A stretch of 64,000 bases of DNA from Bacillus alkalicellulosilyticus. Lineage in GTDB: Bacteria; Bacillota; Bacilli; Bacillales; Bacillaceae_F. The stretch's first letter is position 1; each line of letters starts with the position of its first letter. A program made the translations under genes and the position numbers. The notes below the pieces were generated by a model, which worked only from the letters and a program-made list of their open reading frames with translations, was not told where the DNA came from and did no database searches. This document shows positions 26,544-36,875 of the stretch, in pieces. Location: NCBI RefSeq assembly GCF_002019795.1, contig NZ_KV917382.1, positions 1 through 64,000 on the forward strand, in the 5' to 3' direction.

Positions 26544-27595
26544 TTAGAAGTGGATTTTTTGCAACACCTATTAGACAGGGAAATTATCTTTCTCAATTGT
26601 TAGAAGTACGAGGGGATTGTAGTTTCTTTGATCCTACTTGTGGGGAAGGAGAAATTTTACATCATATTGCGTCTTCACTTCGTACAGAGGAAAGAAACAT
26701 CACCACCTATGGAGTTGAGTTGGATAAATCAAGAGCATCAAAGGCAAGTGAGGTCCTTACTCATTGTATTAATGCTCCCATTGAGAGTATGGTTGTATCA
26801 AACGATGCAGTTTCCATGCTTTTTTTAAATCCACCATACGACTTTAGTATGAAAGGTCTTGGAGATGACCACGCAGAACGAAAAGAGTGGACAGAATTAA
26901 TCCGTAATGTTCGCTACTTAAAGGAAAATGGGTTGCTGGTTTATATTATTCCAAGTTATAGATTCAGTGATAAAAAGATAGCTAGGTTCCTTGCAACACA
27001 TTTTGACAATGTGGGCATAGTCCGTTTTACTGATGAAGATTATGATGACTTTAAGCAGTGTATCTTCATTGGTAACAAAAAAAGCGGGAAATTCAAACAG
27101 TTCAATGAAAAGCTATATAACTTTTTGCTAGAAATGGAACATGAAGAGTTTGTTACTCAAAAAGTAACACCAATAAACGTTTTACTTGGTAAACACAAAT
27201 GGAAAGTACCTGCAGGAGCTACTAAACTTAAAACGTTTTATACAAAACTAGAGGATAAAACTAATTTTTATGAGGGCATAAGAAACTCAAAAGGGTTCTC
27301 AGCCTTTAAAGAGCGTTCTAAACCAAAGCAACTAGTCATTGGTGGAAACCCTTGTATGCCTATTAACCAAGGTCAGATGGCACTTTTATTAGCTTCAGGA
27401 GCGATAAATGGGGAAGTTGGTATAGGGGACAACTATCATTTAGTTCAAGGTTTAGAAATCGTATCTAAAATAAGAGAGGAAGAAGTACGCACACATGATA
27501 ATGGTTCCAAAACAACCATTATGAAAGAACGTACAAAAAGGGATATTTCAGTTAAGGTCATTAATTCAAACGGGCTAGTTCGTAAACTCGTGTAA
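26544..27595 (+). CDS. DNA methyltransferase-like protein (DUF6094 type), exon 2
   Basis: Exon 2 encodes residues 8-357. It shows an AdoMet-binding motif I, DPTCGEGE (37-44), GVELDKSRA (about 64-72) and motif IV NPPYD (103-107), the pattern of an N6-adenine DNA methyltransferase. The C-terminal half (from about 195) is not typical of restriction methylases. Such genes recur next to large helicases on Bacillus plasmids and phages; the helicase here is at 39821. A role in DNA modification or transfer processing is inferred. A terminator follows. Confidence 0.8.
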
Positions 27596-27663
27596 ATTAT
27601 TTATCTAAGGAATGTCAGTGTAGAGGAGGAACAGACTTTGTCTGTTCTTTCAGACTGTAGATA

Positions 27664-27700
27664 AAACGCCTTTGAGAAATGGTTCTCTAAGGCGTTTTTA
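27664..27700 (+). terminator. Rho-independent terminator
   Basis: AAACGCCTTTGAGAA pairs with TTCTCTAAGGCGTTT around an ATGG loop, followed by Ts. A smaller hairpin, GAACAGAC/GTCTGTTC, lies just upstream at about 27628-27646. Confidence 0.9.
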
Positions 27701-27849
27701 CTATGGTCTGAAGTTTAATTCTTTAAGAATAGATATTTTTATATTTATAATTGAAACTTGTTTTAGATTAGCAGAAATTCCTTTTCCTAACAAAACATTG
27801 GGATAAATTACATACATCTTTTTTCAAAAACTTACACAGTTCTACATAA

Positions 27850-27874
27850 TTCGACAAAAGTTTTATGGTACTAT
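27850..27874 (+). promoter_or_regulatory. Probable RHS gene promoter with Spo0A-box-like site
   Basis: An extended -10, TGGTACTAT (27866-27874), is preceded by TTCGACA (27850-27856), which equals the Spo0A box TGTCGAA on the other strand and lies where the -35 should be. Spo0A control is a guess from this match. Nothing else was found between 27701 and 27983. Confidence 0.45.
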
Positions 27875-27983
27875 TCGCTAGTAAATACTTTTTGCAAACT
27901 AAACTTTAGTAGGTGATTTAAGAACTCAATCCGCTTTTATTAACCAAGAGAACTTTTTAAAACAACATGAGAGGAAGAGCGAA

Positions 27984-30900
27984 GTGAATAAGAAAACAAA
28001 ATGGTTTCAACAATTTATTATTAAAATATTAGTATTTCTTTTAATCTTTACAACTATTCCATTGTCACAATTACATGATACGTTTGCTATTGAGTCGGAA
28101 GAAAATGTGGATGAGATATTCGATTTAATTCCAGAAGAAATTGAACAAAACGAAGATAACGATCTTTCTAATCAGGATGAACCTATTTTAGAAAGTGATG
28201 CAGAAGAAGTAGAGGCGGTGGATCCTCAAAGGGAGGCTATTCTAGAGCAAGAGTTAGAAGAAGAGTTGCCAATAACAGAACCAGAAAATCACAAAAGTTC
28301 ATACGAGGATGGAAATCGAAAAGAGGATGTATCTTTACGTACCGAGACCTCGAAGGTTTATGAAAATACTGATGGAACGTATACAGCTGAAGTTATGTTA
28401 GAACCTATCCATTTCTTAGAAGGAGAAGAGTGGATTGAATTTGATAATACTCTAGTGTCTTCAAGTGATGGACAACATTATGAAAATAAAAGGAATGAGT
28501 TTAAAGCTAAGTTTCCAAAAGAATCAAAGGTCAGAAACAACAGTAATCTCTTCACATACACGGTAAAGGGACACGAAATTAAATTTGAACTTATAGATGA
28601 AACTATTGATAGAGGAAGAAAAGTTCATAACAAACCACAAGATAGTAAATCAAAAAGAAAAGGTAATACCATAAAATATAACACTCCTTATTCTGGAGTT
28701 GATATTGAATATGTAGTAGATGGGACAAAAGTAAAAGAGAATATTATTTTACACTCCTATCAAGGGAGAAACATATTCAAATTCAACATCAAAACATCTA
28801 ACAAATTACAGGCTGTTAAACAAGAGGATGGGTCTATTCATTTCCTAGATGAAACAGACAACTTTTTATTTTTTATCCAAAGGCCTTTTATGTTTGACTC
28901 AAACTTTGAACAGGACCCATCTGGTGTTTTATCTCAAGATGTAGTTCAAGATATAGAACAAACAAAAAATGGATTTATTCTGACGTTAACTGCCGATGAG
29001 TCTTTCTTAAAAGACCCTGAACGAGTGTACCCTGTAACTATCGACCCTTGGGTTGATGTATTTCAACCAAGTGATACGTATATTGCTAGTAATAGTCCAA
29101 ATACAAATTACAGTAATAATACAGTTATGTTTGTTGGGAATCATAGTACACAAGGAGTAACACGTTCTCTCTTAAAATGGAACTTGCCCAATCTACCAAA
29201 TGCAACAGTAGTGTCCGCTAAAATTGGTCTTCGGCAATCAAGTACCGGTGAAGATGTCCCTGTGCAAGCTCATAGATTAACAAGCCCATTTGACCCAACC
29301 ACGGTGACATGGAATACACGTCCAACTTTCGCTTCAGGAGCAGCAGGAAGAGGAAACAGTACTCAAATATCTGAGTATCTTTATATACCTGTTAATAACC
29401 TAGTCAACAATTGGTATAACGGAACAACTGAAAATCATGGTGTACTTTTAAAATATTCTAATGACCATGAAACAACAATATCAAGAAAAGGATTTAGAAC
29501 AACAGAATGGAATAATCCTGATGGTACGAATATTGGTAAACCAAAGCTGGTTATTGATTTCCGTCCAAATCTGTTACTAGGGATAACGGACTACTGGACA
29601 TACACACCAGATATTTTTCAAGGAGAAGGTACGGGTGTTGTCAATGTAATTAACGGGAATTTGGTATATGATATCCCATTGCTTTCCCTTCCAGGGAAAA
29701 CAGCCGCATTTAATCTTAATCTGAATTACAATAGCCTTTCAGGGATTGAACAAGCCTATGGTCGTGGATGGTTCTTAGATGCTCAACAATTTTTATTTAT
29801 CAATTCAGGACAATCTGTCATTGAATACAGAGATGCTCAAGCAACAAGATATCACTTTACAAAAACAGTCGAAGATGATGAAAATTCTTATACTTCTCCA
29901 GAAGGAACCTTCTTTGAACTTGAAAAAATAGGTACCGGATTTAAACTAACAAATCCAGATGAGACTGTTTTATATTTTGATTCTAGAGGAAGAAATACAA
30001 GAACTGTTGATGAAAAGGGAAATACCATTCTCTATGAGTTTGATGGTACATCCAGAAGAATTACTAAAATAAGTGAGCGCTATGGCAATGAGACTAGTGG
30101 AAGAGACATCACATTACAATATAATAGTAATGGGCTACTCGAAAGGATAAGAGATTTTAGAGGCACTGAAACATTACTAAGTTATAATTTTTTAAATGAT
30201 AAATACCGACTACAATCAATAACTTATGCAAACAATCGGTCTACTTCATTAAAGAAGAGGATCTCTTTCTCCTATAATAATGACCATCGATTAACAGAAG
30301 TTATAGATGCAAATGGGAATAAAGGAACAATAAACTACGATGAGGATAGCAGAGTTATCGAAGTAATTGATCCCCGTTCTACTAATACGTCTTATAGATT
30401 GGAATATTTTATAAGAGAGACAATTGTTACTGATGCTCGTGGCTTTAAAACTCAATTCAAGTATTCCAATATAAACAGACCAACGGTAAATGTAACAGAA
30501 ATCACGGATGACTATCAAGGAACGTCCCCATCAACTACAAAGTATACGTGGGAGAAAAATAATATTATCGAAGTTATTGAACCTGACCCAACGACTGGAC
30601 AAGCTGACAGTCCAAGCATATATACAGGCCAATATGATGATAAAGGGAATCTCGTAAGTGTGAGTGCTCCAAATAACTTATTGGTACAAAACGAGTATGA
30701 TGATAAATCGAATTTAATTAAAGAACATGAAATTAATGGTTCTTTTGCCGAATATGTTTATGACGATGAAAGTAACTTAATATCAACTACAGACAACTTT
30801 AACTTAACAGACTTTTCATCGTATGATAAATTCGGAAATATTATCACAAGTACTAGTCAAAAAGGCATCGCGCACAATCGTTTAGTTAATTCTAATTTTG

Positions 30901-33900
30901 AAGTATTTAGCAATGACTTACCAGGAAACTGGAACAGAGCTCTAGAAGGTATTTATTTGTCAAGTGCAACAAGTAAATATGGAAACAGGTCAGCTGCCAT
31001 CACGTTATCTCCAAGTGAAACAAGTGGCTTTTACACACAAACCTTTGCTGTTCTTCCTGAAGAAGAGGAAAAAAACTATGTTGTATCAGGATATATTGAA
31101 GCCTCAGGTATCACAGGTGAAGGGGCAAGAATCCGACTTTATCCACTAGATGCAAGTGGAAAACACCTTCAAAAAGACGGGAAAAACATTGAGTATGTGA
31201 CACCTGCATTTTCAGATGCAGTCTGGATGCGTGTATCTGATTTCTTTACACTTCCAAAAGAAACAGCACAAGTCCGAGTGGATTTATTATTTACAGGAAC
31301 AGGAACCGTCCGCTTTGATGCTGTCCAAGTGGTACATGGAGTTTCATTAGAAGAATACTATAGTAATGAGAATCCAAGTTTCGAGTCAGGAACCACTTCA
31401 TGGACATTTAATTCACTCGGTTCAGGTGACGGGCGCTCAACGGAGAGAGCAAGAAGTGGAAATGCTTCCTTCAAAATAACAGGTTCTACTTCAGCGCAAA
31501 GACATGTCGGTCAAGTTGTACAAGCAAGTGGAAGAAAAGGTGATCCCCTTTCATTTTCAGGTTGGGCTTACTCAACAGGAGCAAATCAGACTGGTGCATT
31601 CGCGCTAAGTGTGGTAGTCGTGAATCGTGATGGAACAGAGGAAACTTTTAGTTATCCATTTAATCCTGCCGTTAAAAATGAATGGCAATTTATCAAACAT
31701 ACGGTATTCCCAAATAAAGACTTTCAACAAGTTAGACTCTTGGCCTTGTACCGTAATCAAACGGGAATAGTGTATTTTGATAATCTTAAATTAGAAGAAA
31801 CAGCATCAACTGTATTTCAACAATACAGCAACGACGGAAATTTCTTAGTCAGTGAAAGAAATGCGTTAAATAAACAAACGAGTTTCACGTACGACCCAAA
31901 TGGAAATCAACTAAGTTCTACTGACCCATTAGGACGAAAAACGAGTTATGAATATGATTTCCTTGACCAATTAAAGAAAATAACATTAGAGAATGGTTCA
32001 GCATCTTCTCCCGATAACATCTCAGTGTTGTATGATTATGATAATCAAGGGAATCTGACAAAACGTACTGATCCTCGGGGACATGTGACTATTTTTGAAT
32101 ACAATCAAGTTAACACAGTCACGTCAGAAATTGACCCTCTTGGGAAGTTTATCAAATATGATTACGACCAAAATGGAAATCAAACATCCGTTGAAAGAGG
32201 GAAAGGAACTACGGTAGCATCAAAAGAAGAATTTACGTATGACCGAAAAAATCGCTTGAGTGAGAAGTGGGTTAACGGCTCAAAAGTGTGGACAAATCAA
32301 TATGACAGAGCAGATAACCTAACAAGACTCATATTGCCAGATCAAAGCTCCTATTCATTTACCTATGACGAGAGCAGTAGACTAGTCGAATTTCTTGAAC
32401 CAAGTGGGTATAAGCTAGCAAATACTTTTGAAGAAAATATAGCAAGTACCTCTCATGGATTACGAACATCCTATCAAGAAACGGATATTCGAGGGACTGC
32501 ACAAACCACATCGTTTAATTACGATATGTTAAAAAGAACTTCGTCAATCACAGGTCCAAGGGGTGGCGTTACGGAGTTTTATTATGATGAAAGTAGCCTA
32601 CCAATTCGAATCAAATCAGGTGTTACCAATCAATATCAAAAATTTGATGGGGCTGGACAACTCATAGAGCAGAATATACTATTAAGAACTTCAACCTTAC
32701 GACTTGCTTATTCATATAATGATAGTGGGGATGTAACGTCATATTATGATGGAAGTGCAGGTCATGGCTACACCTATGATTTTGCGGGGCGTCTTGCGAC
32801 ATGGAACTATCAGGGTTTATCTGCAAGATACACTTACGATAAAGCAGGTAATCTATTAAATCCAAACGGGAAAACGTATGAGTTTAATGCATCGAATGAA
32901 GTAGTTGGGTTTTCGTATGATGATGCAGGAAACCTTTTAAAAGATGATAAGTATATTTATAAGTGGGATGGGGAAGGAAGACTAGTATCACTTTCAAATT
33001 TAAATGGACAACTCCTTGAAAGTTATGCTTATCACCCTAATGGTTTACGTAAATCAAAAACGAATAACAGTGGTTTGACTTTAAACTACCATTACGATGG
33101 AACAGACCTTATTCGTATTACAAACACTAGCGGACACACGGTTTGGACGTTTACATGGAATAATGGTGAGCCTATAAGTTTAACGAATAGTACAGGTACA
33201 ACTTTCTACTATGTCACCAATCGTCGAGGCGATGTGGTTCGAATTGTCGATGCAAGTGGAAATGTGGTAGCTCGTTACAACCATGATCCATGGGGAAGAG
33301 TACTCACAACCTCTGAAAACACTGTTGTTGCAGGACAACCTATTGGTTATGCTGGATATGTATATGACCGTGAAACGGCATTGTACTATTTACAAGCGAG
33401 ATATTACGACCCTACTATGGCAAGATTTATTTCAAGAGACCCACAAATCGGTAGTGAAAACCATCCGTTCTCTCAAAATATGTACAACTATGCAATGAAT
33501 AATCCTGTGATGCTGACAGATCCGGATGGAAATTTACCTTTCTTTGTTGTATTTGCAGTCCATATCGGCGTTCGAATGGCTATCAGATATATGGCAAGAA
33601 AAGGTGCACAAAAAGTTGTTAAAAGTATTGTTCGAAAAGCAGTTAATAAGGTCAAAACAATAAGAAATAAGGTTGTGGGTAATAGTGGCGTTTGGAGACA
33701 TATCAAATCAACTGGACCATTAAATCATGGAACAAACATTCCGAAGTCTTTTGAACTTTCTATGGGAAAAAGTAAGTTCTGGGTCCATCCAAATGCAACT
33801 AAACATATGGCAGAATATTCTCGTTCTAGATCATTTTCTCATGGTAGAGCAATGTCCGAACAGGCAATGTTAACCAGTTTTCGTGCAGCAGTTAGACAAG

Positions 33901-34019
33901 CACAAAAACAGGGAATAAAATATGAGAAAATGATGAAAGTTGGAGGTTGGGAGTTAATTTTTAGCCCAGCTAGAAATGCTGGCCAGTTGCGGGTAATTAA
34001 ACACGCTTTATATAAATGA
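27984..34019 (+). CDS. RHS-repeat polymorphic toxin (WapA-like), secreted
   Basis: GTG at 27984 follows gaggaagag. The 2011-aa product has a signal peptide (about 1-36), an acidic region, a DNRLRE-type beta domain (about 350-520, SDTYIASNSPNTNYSNNTVM ...), RHS/YD repeats, two carbohydrate-binding-like jelly-roll modules (about 970-1270), more YD repeats, and the RHS core ending RYYDPTMARFISRDPQ and YAMNNPVMLTDPDGN at about 1800-1850. A hydrophobic and basic hinge (VVFAVHIGVRMAIRYMARKG) leads to a tip of about 110 residues with IPKSFELSMGKSKFWVHPN. The RHS shell delivers this C-terminal toxin to neighbouring cells. The tip family is not identified. Immunity is probably the next gene. Confidence 0.85.
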   Translation: MNKKTKWFQQFIIKILVFLLIFTTIPLSQLHDTFAIESEENVDEIFDLIPEEIEQNEDNDLSNQDEPILESDAEEVEAVDPQREAILEQELEEELPITEPENHKSSYEDGNRKEDVSLRTETSKVYENTDGTYTAEVMLEPIHFLEGEEWIEFDNTLVSSSDGQHYENKRNEFKAKFPKESKVRNNSNLFTYTVKGHEIKFELIDETIDRGRKVHNKPQDSKSKRKGNTIKYNTPYSGVDIEYVVDGTKVKENIILHSYQGRNIFKFNIKTSNKLQAVKQEDGSIHFLDETDNFLFFIQRPFMFDSNFEQDPSGVLSQDVVQDIEQTKNGFILTLTADESFLKDPERVYPVTIDPWVDVFQPSDTYIASNSPNTNYSNNTVMFVGNHSTQGVTRSLLKWNLPNLPNATVVSAKIGLRQSSTGEDVPVQAHRLTSPFDPTTVTWNTRPTFASGAAGRGNSTQISEYLYIPVNNLVNNWYNGTTENHGVLLKYSNDHETTISRKGFRTTEWNNPDGTNIGKPKLVIDFRPNLLLGITDYWTYTPDIFQGEGTGVVNVINGNLVYDIPLLSLPGKTAAFNLNLNYNSLSGIEQAYGRGWFLDAQQFLFINSGQSVIEYRDAQATRYHFTKTVEDDENSYTSPEGTFFELEKIGTGFKLTNPDETVLYFDSRGRNTRTVDEKGNTILYEFDGTSRRITKISERYGNETSGRDITLQYNSNGLLERIRDFRGTETLLSYNFLNDKYRLQSITYANNRSTSLKKRISFSYNNDHRLTEVIDANGNKGTINYDEDSRVIEVIDPRSTNTSYRLEYFIRETIVTDARGFKTQFKYSNINRPTVNVTEITDDYQGTSPSTTKYTWEKNNIIEVIEPDPTTGQADSPSIYTGQYDDKGNLVSVSAPNNLLVQNEYDDKSNLIKEHEINGSFAEYVYDDESNLISTTDNFNLTDFSSYDKFGNIITSTSQKGIAHNRLVNSNFEVFSNDLPGNWNRALEGIYLSSATSKYGNRSAAITLSPSETSGFYTQTFAVLPEEEEKNYVVSGYIEASGITGEGARIRLYPLDASGKHLQKDGKNIEYVTPAFSDAVWMRVSDFFTLPKETAQVRVDLLFTGTGTVRFDAVQVVHGVSLEEYYSNENPSFESGTTSWTFNSLGSGDGRSTERARSGNASFKITGSTSAQRHVGQVVQASGRKGDPLSFSGWAYSTGANQTGAFALSVVVVNRDGTEETFSYPFNPAVKNEWQFIKHTVFPNKDFQQVRLLALYRNQTGIVYFDNLKLEETASTVFQQYSNDGNFLVSERNALNKQTSFTYDPNGNQLSSTDPLGRKTSYEYDFLDQLKKITLENGSASSPDNISVLYDYDNQGNLTKRTDPRGHVTIFEYNQVNTVTSEIDPLGKFIKYDYDQNGNQTSVERGKGTTVASKEEFTYDRKNRLSEKWVNGSKVWTNQYDRADNLTRLILPDQSSYSFTYDESSRLVEFLEPSGYKLANTFEENIASTSHGLRTSYQETDIRGTAQTTSFNYDMLKRTSSITGPRGGVTEFYYDESSLPIRIKSGVTNQYQKFDGAGQLIEQNILLRTSTLRLAYSYNDSGDVTSYYDGSAGHGYTYDFAGRLATWNYQGLSARYTYDKAGNLLNPNGKTYEFNASNEVVGFSYDDAGNLLKDDKYIYKWDGEGRLVSLSNLNGQLLESYAYHPNGLRKSKTNNSGLTLNYHYDGTDLIRITNTSGHTVWTFTWNNGEPISLTNSTGTTFYYVTNRRGDVVRIVDASGNVVARYNHDPWGRVLTTSENTVVAGQPIGYAGYVYDRETALYYLQARYYDPTMARFISRDPQIGSENHPFSQNMYNYAMNNPVMLTDPDGNLPFFVVFAVHIGVRMAIRYMARKGAQKVVKSIVRKAVNKVKTIRNKVVGNSGVWRHIKSTGPLNHGTNIPKSFELSMGKSKFWVHPNATKHMAEYSRSRSFSHGRAMSEQAMLTSFRAAVRQAQKQGIKYEKMMKVGGWELIFSPARNAGQLRVIKHALYK

Positions 34020-34034
34020 TTAGGGGGAGGCTTT

Positions 34035-34544
34035 ATGCTAGAATTTTCATTCTTAGCAACACTTAAATACGAAGAAATAATTTTTGATAATTACATCCCG
34101 CTTTCCGTTAGATGGGATAGTAATTCTCGAATAGAAAATAGTAACCTTTTTTTTAGGACTGGAGATTTAGAATCTACTTTACTTGAAATAGGTATAGAAC
34201 CAAGTAAGGGAATAATTAATTCAATTACATTGACTTTGGTAAATGATATAGAAATTATAGATCATAATTTCTTTGAAAATATTCCTGGTAAAACGGGGTT
34301 ACCAGCTTTTAATATTTTAAATTGGGGTGAAAGTAGATATAGGGATGAGCTTATGAATTTTAAGCTGTTATTTTCTCAGGAAAACTTGTATATTATTTTT
34401 TCAGGCAACCTAAAAGTTTCAAATAAAATAGTTAGTGAAAGAGTTAGTTTTGGTTTTAATGAAGAAAATATATTGTCTTTTATTAGTATAGAAAATCTGA
34501 CTAAATTAGAAATAGAGAAGTTAAAAGAGTCTATATTTATTTAG
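34035..34544 (+). CDS. Putative immunity protein for the RHS toxin
   Basis: ATG at 34035 follows aggggg agg and lies 15 bp after the toxin stop. The 169-aa product is acidic, beta-rich and lacks a signal peptide (MLEFSFLATLKYEEIIFDNY...), as expected for a cytoplasmic inhibitor made to protect the producer from its own toxin tip. The family is not recognised; the role rests on position and size. It is more AT-rich than the toxin shell, as toxin/immunity cassettes usually are. A terminator follows. Confidence 0.7.
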   Translation: MLEFSFLATLKYEEIIFDNYIPLSVRWDSNSRIENSNLFFRTGDLESTLLEIGIEPSKGIINSITLTLVNDIEIIDHNFFENIPGKTGLPAFNILNWGESRYRDELMNFKLLFSQENLYIIFSGNLKVSNKIVSERVSFGFNEENILSFISIENLTKLEIEKLKESIFI

Positions 34545-34551
34545 ATTTTTA

Positions 34552-34589
34552 CAGAACCTAACGAGCGGTTTTCTTTAGGTTCTGTTTTT
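34552..34589 (+). terminator. Rho-independent terminator after the immunity gene
   Basis: CAGAACCTAA (34552-34561) pairs with TTAGGTTCTG (34575-34584), followed by Ts. Confidence 0.85.
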
Positions 34590-34685
34590 ATTCTCCACAA
34601 AATATGAGTGAGTATTGGATAACAAGAATGTATCGGTGTATCAAATGGTAATTATTCCATTTATATTAGTAATTATCTAAAAATA

Positions 34686-34795
34686 TCCTGAGGTACAATC
34701 TTTGATAAATATGCTAATTTAATAAACAACTAATACAATTTATTTCCAACTCATCAGCTACGTCCATACTTATTAAAAAATATCTTGCTTCTCTT
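34686..34795. repeat. Diverged spacer repeat, left copy
   Basis: This AT-rich non-coding stretch resembles 36202-36328 in order and wording; both contain TCATCAGCTACGTCC (34751-34765 and 36273-36287), GTACAAT and a CTAATTTA-type word. The pair flanks the displaced RHS cassette. Only the left copy is followed by an RHS core fragment. Apart from this, 34590-34799 holds nothing. Confidence 0.6.
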
Positions 34796-34799
34796 TCTT

Positions 34800-35800
34800 G
34801 TATTATTTGCAAGCAAGATAGTACGACCCAGCTATGGCAAGATTTATTTCAAGAGATCCACAGCTTGCTAGTGAAAATCATCCGTTTTTTCAAAAACATG
34901 TACAACTATGCAATGAATAACCCTGTGATGCTGACAGATCCTGATGGAAATTTACCTTTCTTCGTTGTATTCGCAGTCCATATCGGCGTTCGAATGGCTA
35001 TCAGATATGCGGCAAGAAAAGGTGCTCAAAAAGTCGTTAAAAGTATTGTTCGCAAAGCGGTTAATAAGGTTAAAACAATAAAAAATAGTAGAAAAACATG
35101 TAACTGCTTTACCGAAGATACGAAGGTTTTAACTGAAGACGGGGAGAAAGCTATAAAAGATATCCAAATCGGTGATTTGGTCCTTTCCAAAGATGACGTG
35201 ACTGGAGCAGTAGCCTACAAAGAAGTAGTAGGACTTTTTCAAAAAGAAGCTGATGAGATATACTATATCTATGTCGGTGGGGAAATCATTGAGACCACCG
35301 CCGAGCATCCATTTTGGGTTTTAGATGTAGGCTAGGTTGACGTAAAAGACTTGCACGAGGGCGATTTACTCGTCAATAGTGAAGGGCATAACATTCCGAT
35401 AGACCAAATTAAAAAAGAAGTTAAAGAAGATACCGTTTATAATTTTGAGGTCCAAGACTTCCATACGTATTTTATCTCTGACCTTAAGATATGGGTTCAT
35501 AATTGCTCCATTAAACATGGTCCTAAGTATAGTACTAAAACTTACAATCAATGGTATAAGGGAACATGGAAAAACAAAACTAAGTCAATGGATTACCATT
35601 TAAGAAAACATAGTAAGGGAAGGACTCCTGAACAATATACTCAAGTAGCAATGAGATTCTTCTCGAAGAATAAACATTTAGCACAAGAAGTAACATTATC
35701 AACAGGTAAAAAAGGATATAAAATTCAGACAGGGACAGGAAAAAATAAGGTAGGGGGGTTTTGGACAAAAGATGGGAAACTCGTCACATTCTGGGATTGA
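34800..35800 (+). pseudogene. Displaced RHS core + HINT + nuclease-like toxin cassette (decayed)
   Basis: Bases 34800-35087 repeat the RHS core end at 33383-33669 but carry TAT to TAG (34819-34821) and a one-base insertion (FFQKHV for FSQNMY). The frame then shows the same hinge, a HINT self-splicing-type domain (CNCFTEDTKVLTEDGEKAIK ... TTAEHPFWV ... FHTYFISDLKIWVHNC) and a toxin tip (MDYHLRKHSKGRTPEQY ... GGFWTKDGKLVTFWD) like BECR-fold RNase toxins. A second TAG at 35333-35335 splits the HINT domain where Trp is expected. It has no start signal. It looks like an old C-terminus left behind after a tip exchange. Confidence 0.8.
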
Positions 35801-36092
35801 TATTAGAGAGTTAGAAATTAGTTTTAATGATTTTATAAACACTTCATTTCCTGAAGCACCTGAAGATGATGACTTATACGATATTTACAGCGATTTAGTT
35901 GAGTATGATAGTCACATTGCAGGGATTGTTTCTTCTTTATTAGGGGGGAAGAAGGTTAATAAATCATTAATCTTTCTAAACGATGATTTAGAGAAAAAAA
36001 TAAATGCGAATGGTAACAACAGTGAATTGAAGGATATTAGAGAATACAAAAATAAAATAGATAACTTAGTGATGTTAATAATAAAAAAGTAG
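35772..36092 (+). CDS. Putative immunity protein of the displaced toxin
   Basis: ATG at 35772 overlaps the toxin-tip end by 29 nt; no strong ribosome binding site is seen, so translation may have depended on coupling. The 106-aa product is acidic at the N-terminus (ISFNDFINTSFPEAPEDDDL) and helical, without a signal, as expected of an immunity protein for a BECR-type nuclease. It remains open while its toxin is broken, in line with selection to keep protection against siblings. A terminator follows. Confidence 0.65.
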   Translation: MGNSSHSGIDIRELEISFNDFINTSFPEAPEDDDLYDIYSDLVEYDSHIAGIVSSLLGGKKVNKSLIFLNDDLEKKINANGNNSELKDIREYKNKIDNLVMLIIKK

Positions 36093-36100
36093 AAGAAACT

Positions 36101-36136
36101 AACCTTGAGAGAGATTACTCTTTCAAGGTTTTTTTT
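36101..36136 (+). terminator. Rho-independent terminator
   Basis: AACCTTGAgAGAG pairs with CTCTTTCAAGGTT across ATTA, followed by eight Ts. Confidence 0.85.
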
Positions 36137-36201
36137 ATATACGAGTGACGAATAAATTTACTACTAACCGAGACTCTAATTGTATAAAGTCTTGCTAATT
36201 T

Positions 36202-36328
36202 ATTCTGACGTACAATACTTTGAAAAATATGTCCTAATTTAGATAACATTTACTGAAATTCTACCTCCAATATCATCAGCTACGTCCCTACATAATTAAA
36301 AATAACTAGCCTTTGCTTTCTCCCTGTC
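36202..36328. repeat. Diverged spacer repeat, right copy
   Basis: Counterpart of 34686-34795 (shared TCATCAGCTACGTCC at 36273-36287). No RHS core follows here, so it may mark the edge of a lost third cassette. Confidence 0.55.
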
Positions 36329-36408
36329 TAATAAAAAAATTTTAAATTCGTCGCAACTTTCCCCCACATAGAACGATTACTAGATTGTTCACACCTTTTC
36401 CCTTGTTG

Positions 36409-36592
36409 CTACTCGATAATAATCAGTTTTTCTACCTTTATGTCCAATGCTTTACAAACTCTTTCTAGCGTATCTAGGTACACCCTGCACCTTGTCCGAA
36501 CAAAGGTAACTTATAGTGTTGAGGCGTAGGTTTGTTAATCGTGCCAATTCTCGCTGGACATGTTTCGTTCTTTGAGCTTCAGATTTAGCCAT
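36409..36592 (-). pseudogene. XRE-family regulator remnant
   Basis: On the minus strand the frame from ATG (36592) reads MAKSEAQRTKHVQRELARLT then NLRLNTISYLCSDKV, a Cro/XRE helix-turn-helix start. A frameshift near 36470 moves the remainder into another frame, TLERVCKALDIKVEKLIIIE, before the stop at 36409-36411. The two halves together match a complete small XRE protein, so this is a degraded gene. It is the only minus-strand gene remnant in the window. Confidence 0.75.
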
Positions 36593-36841
36593 ACCGTCAT
36601 GTGTACCCCTAGCTTTTTCGTATTATTTTTAGTTTTAAAGTTAGATATATGTAGATTTATTAAAAAGCTGCTAAGTTATCATTAACATAATTGTGTCTCT
36701 AAATTTTTTTGTGAAAATATGGACAATTTATTATTTAAAATTATGAATTTTGTAAGAAGATTCTTAGTTTAACAGACGTTACGTTGAATAGTTATAATAA
36801 AAAAGACTGAGGTCTTGTTTTATATTTGAGAGAGTAATTTA

Positions 36842-36869
36842 TTGAAATTTCCCAATTACGTGTTAAAAT
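36842..36869 (+). promoter_or_regulatory. Promoter upstream of rep leader RNA
   Basis: TTGAAA (36842-36847) and an extended -10 TGTTAAAAT (36861-36869) are 16 bp apart. It points toward the hairpin at 36894 and the rep gene. Confidence 0.65.
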
Positions 36870-36875
36870 AGAATC

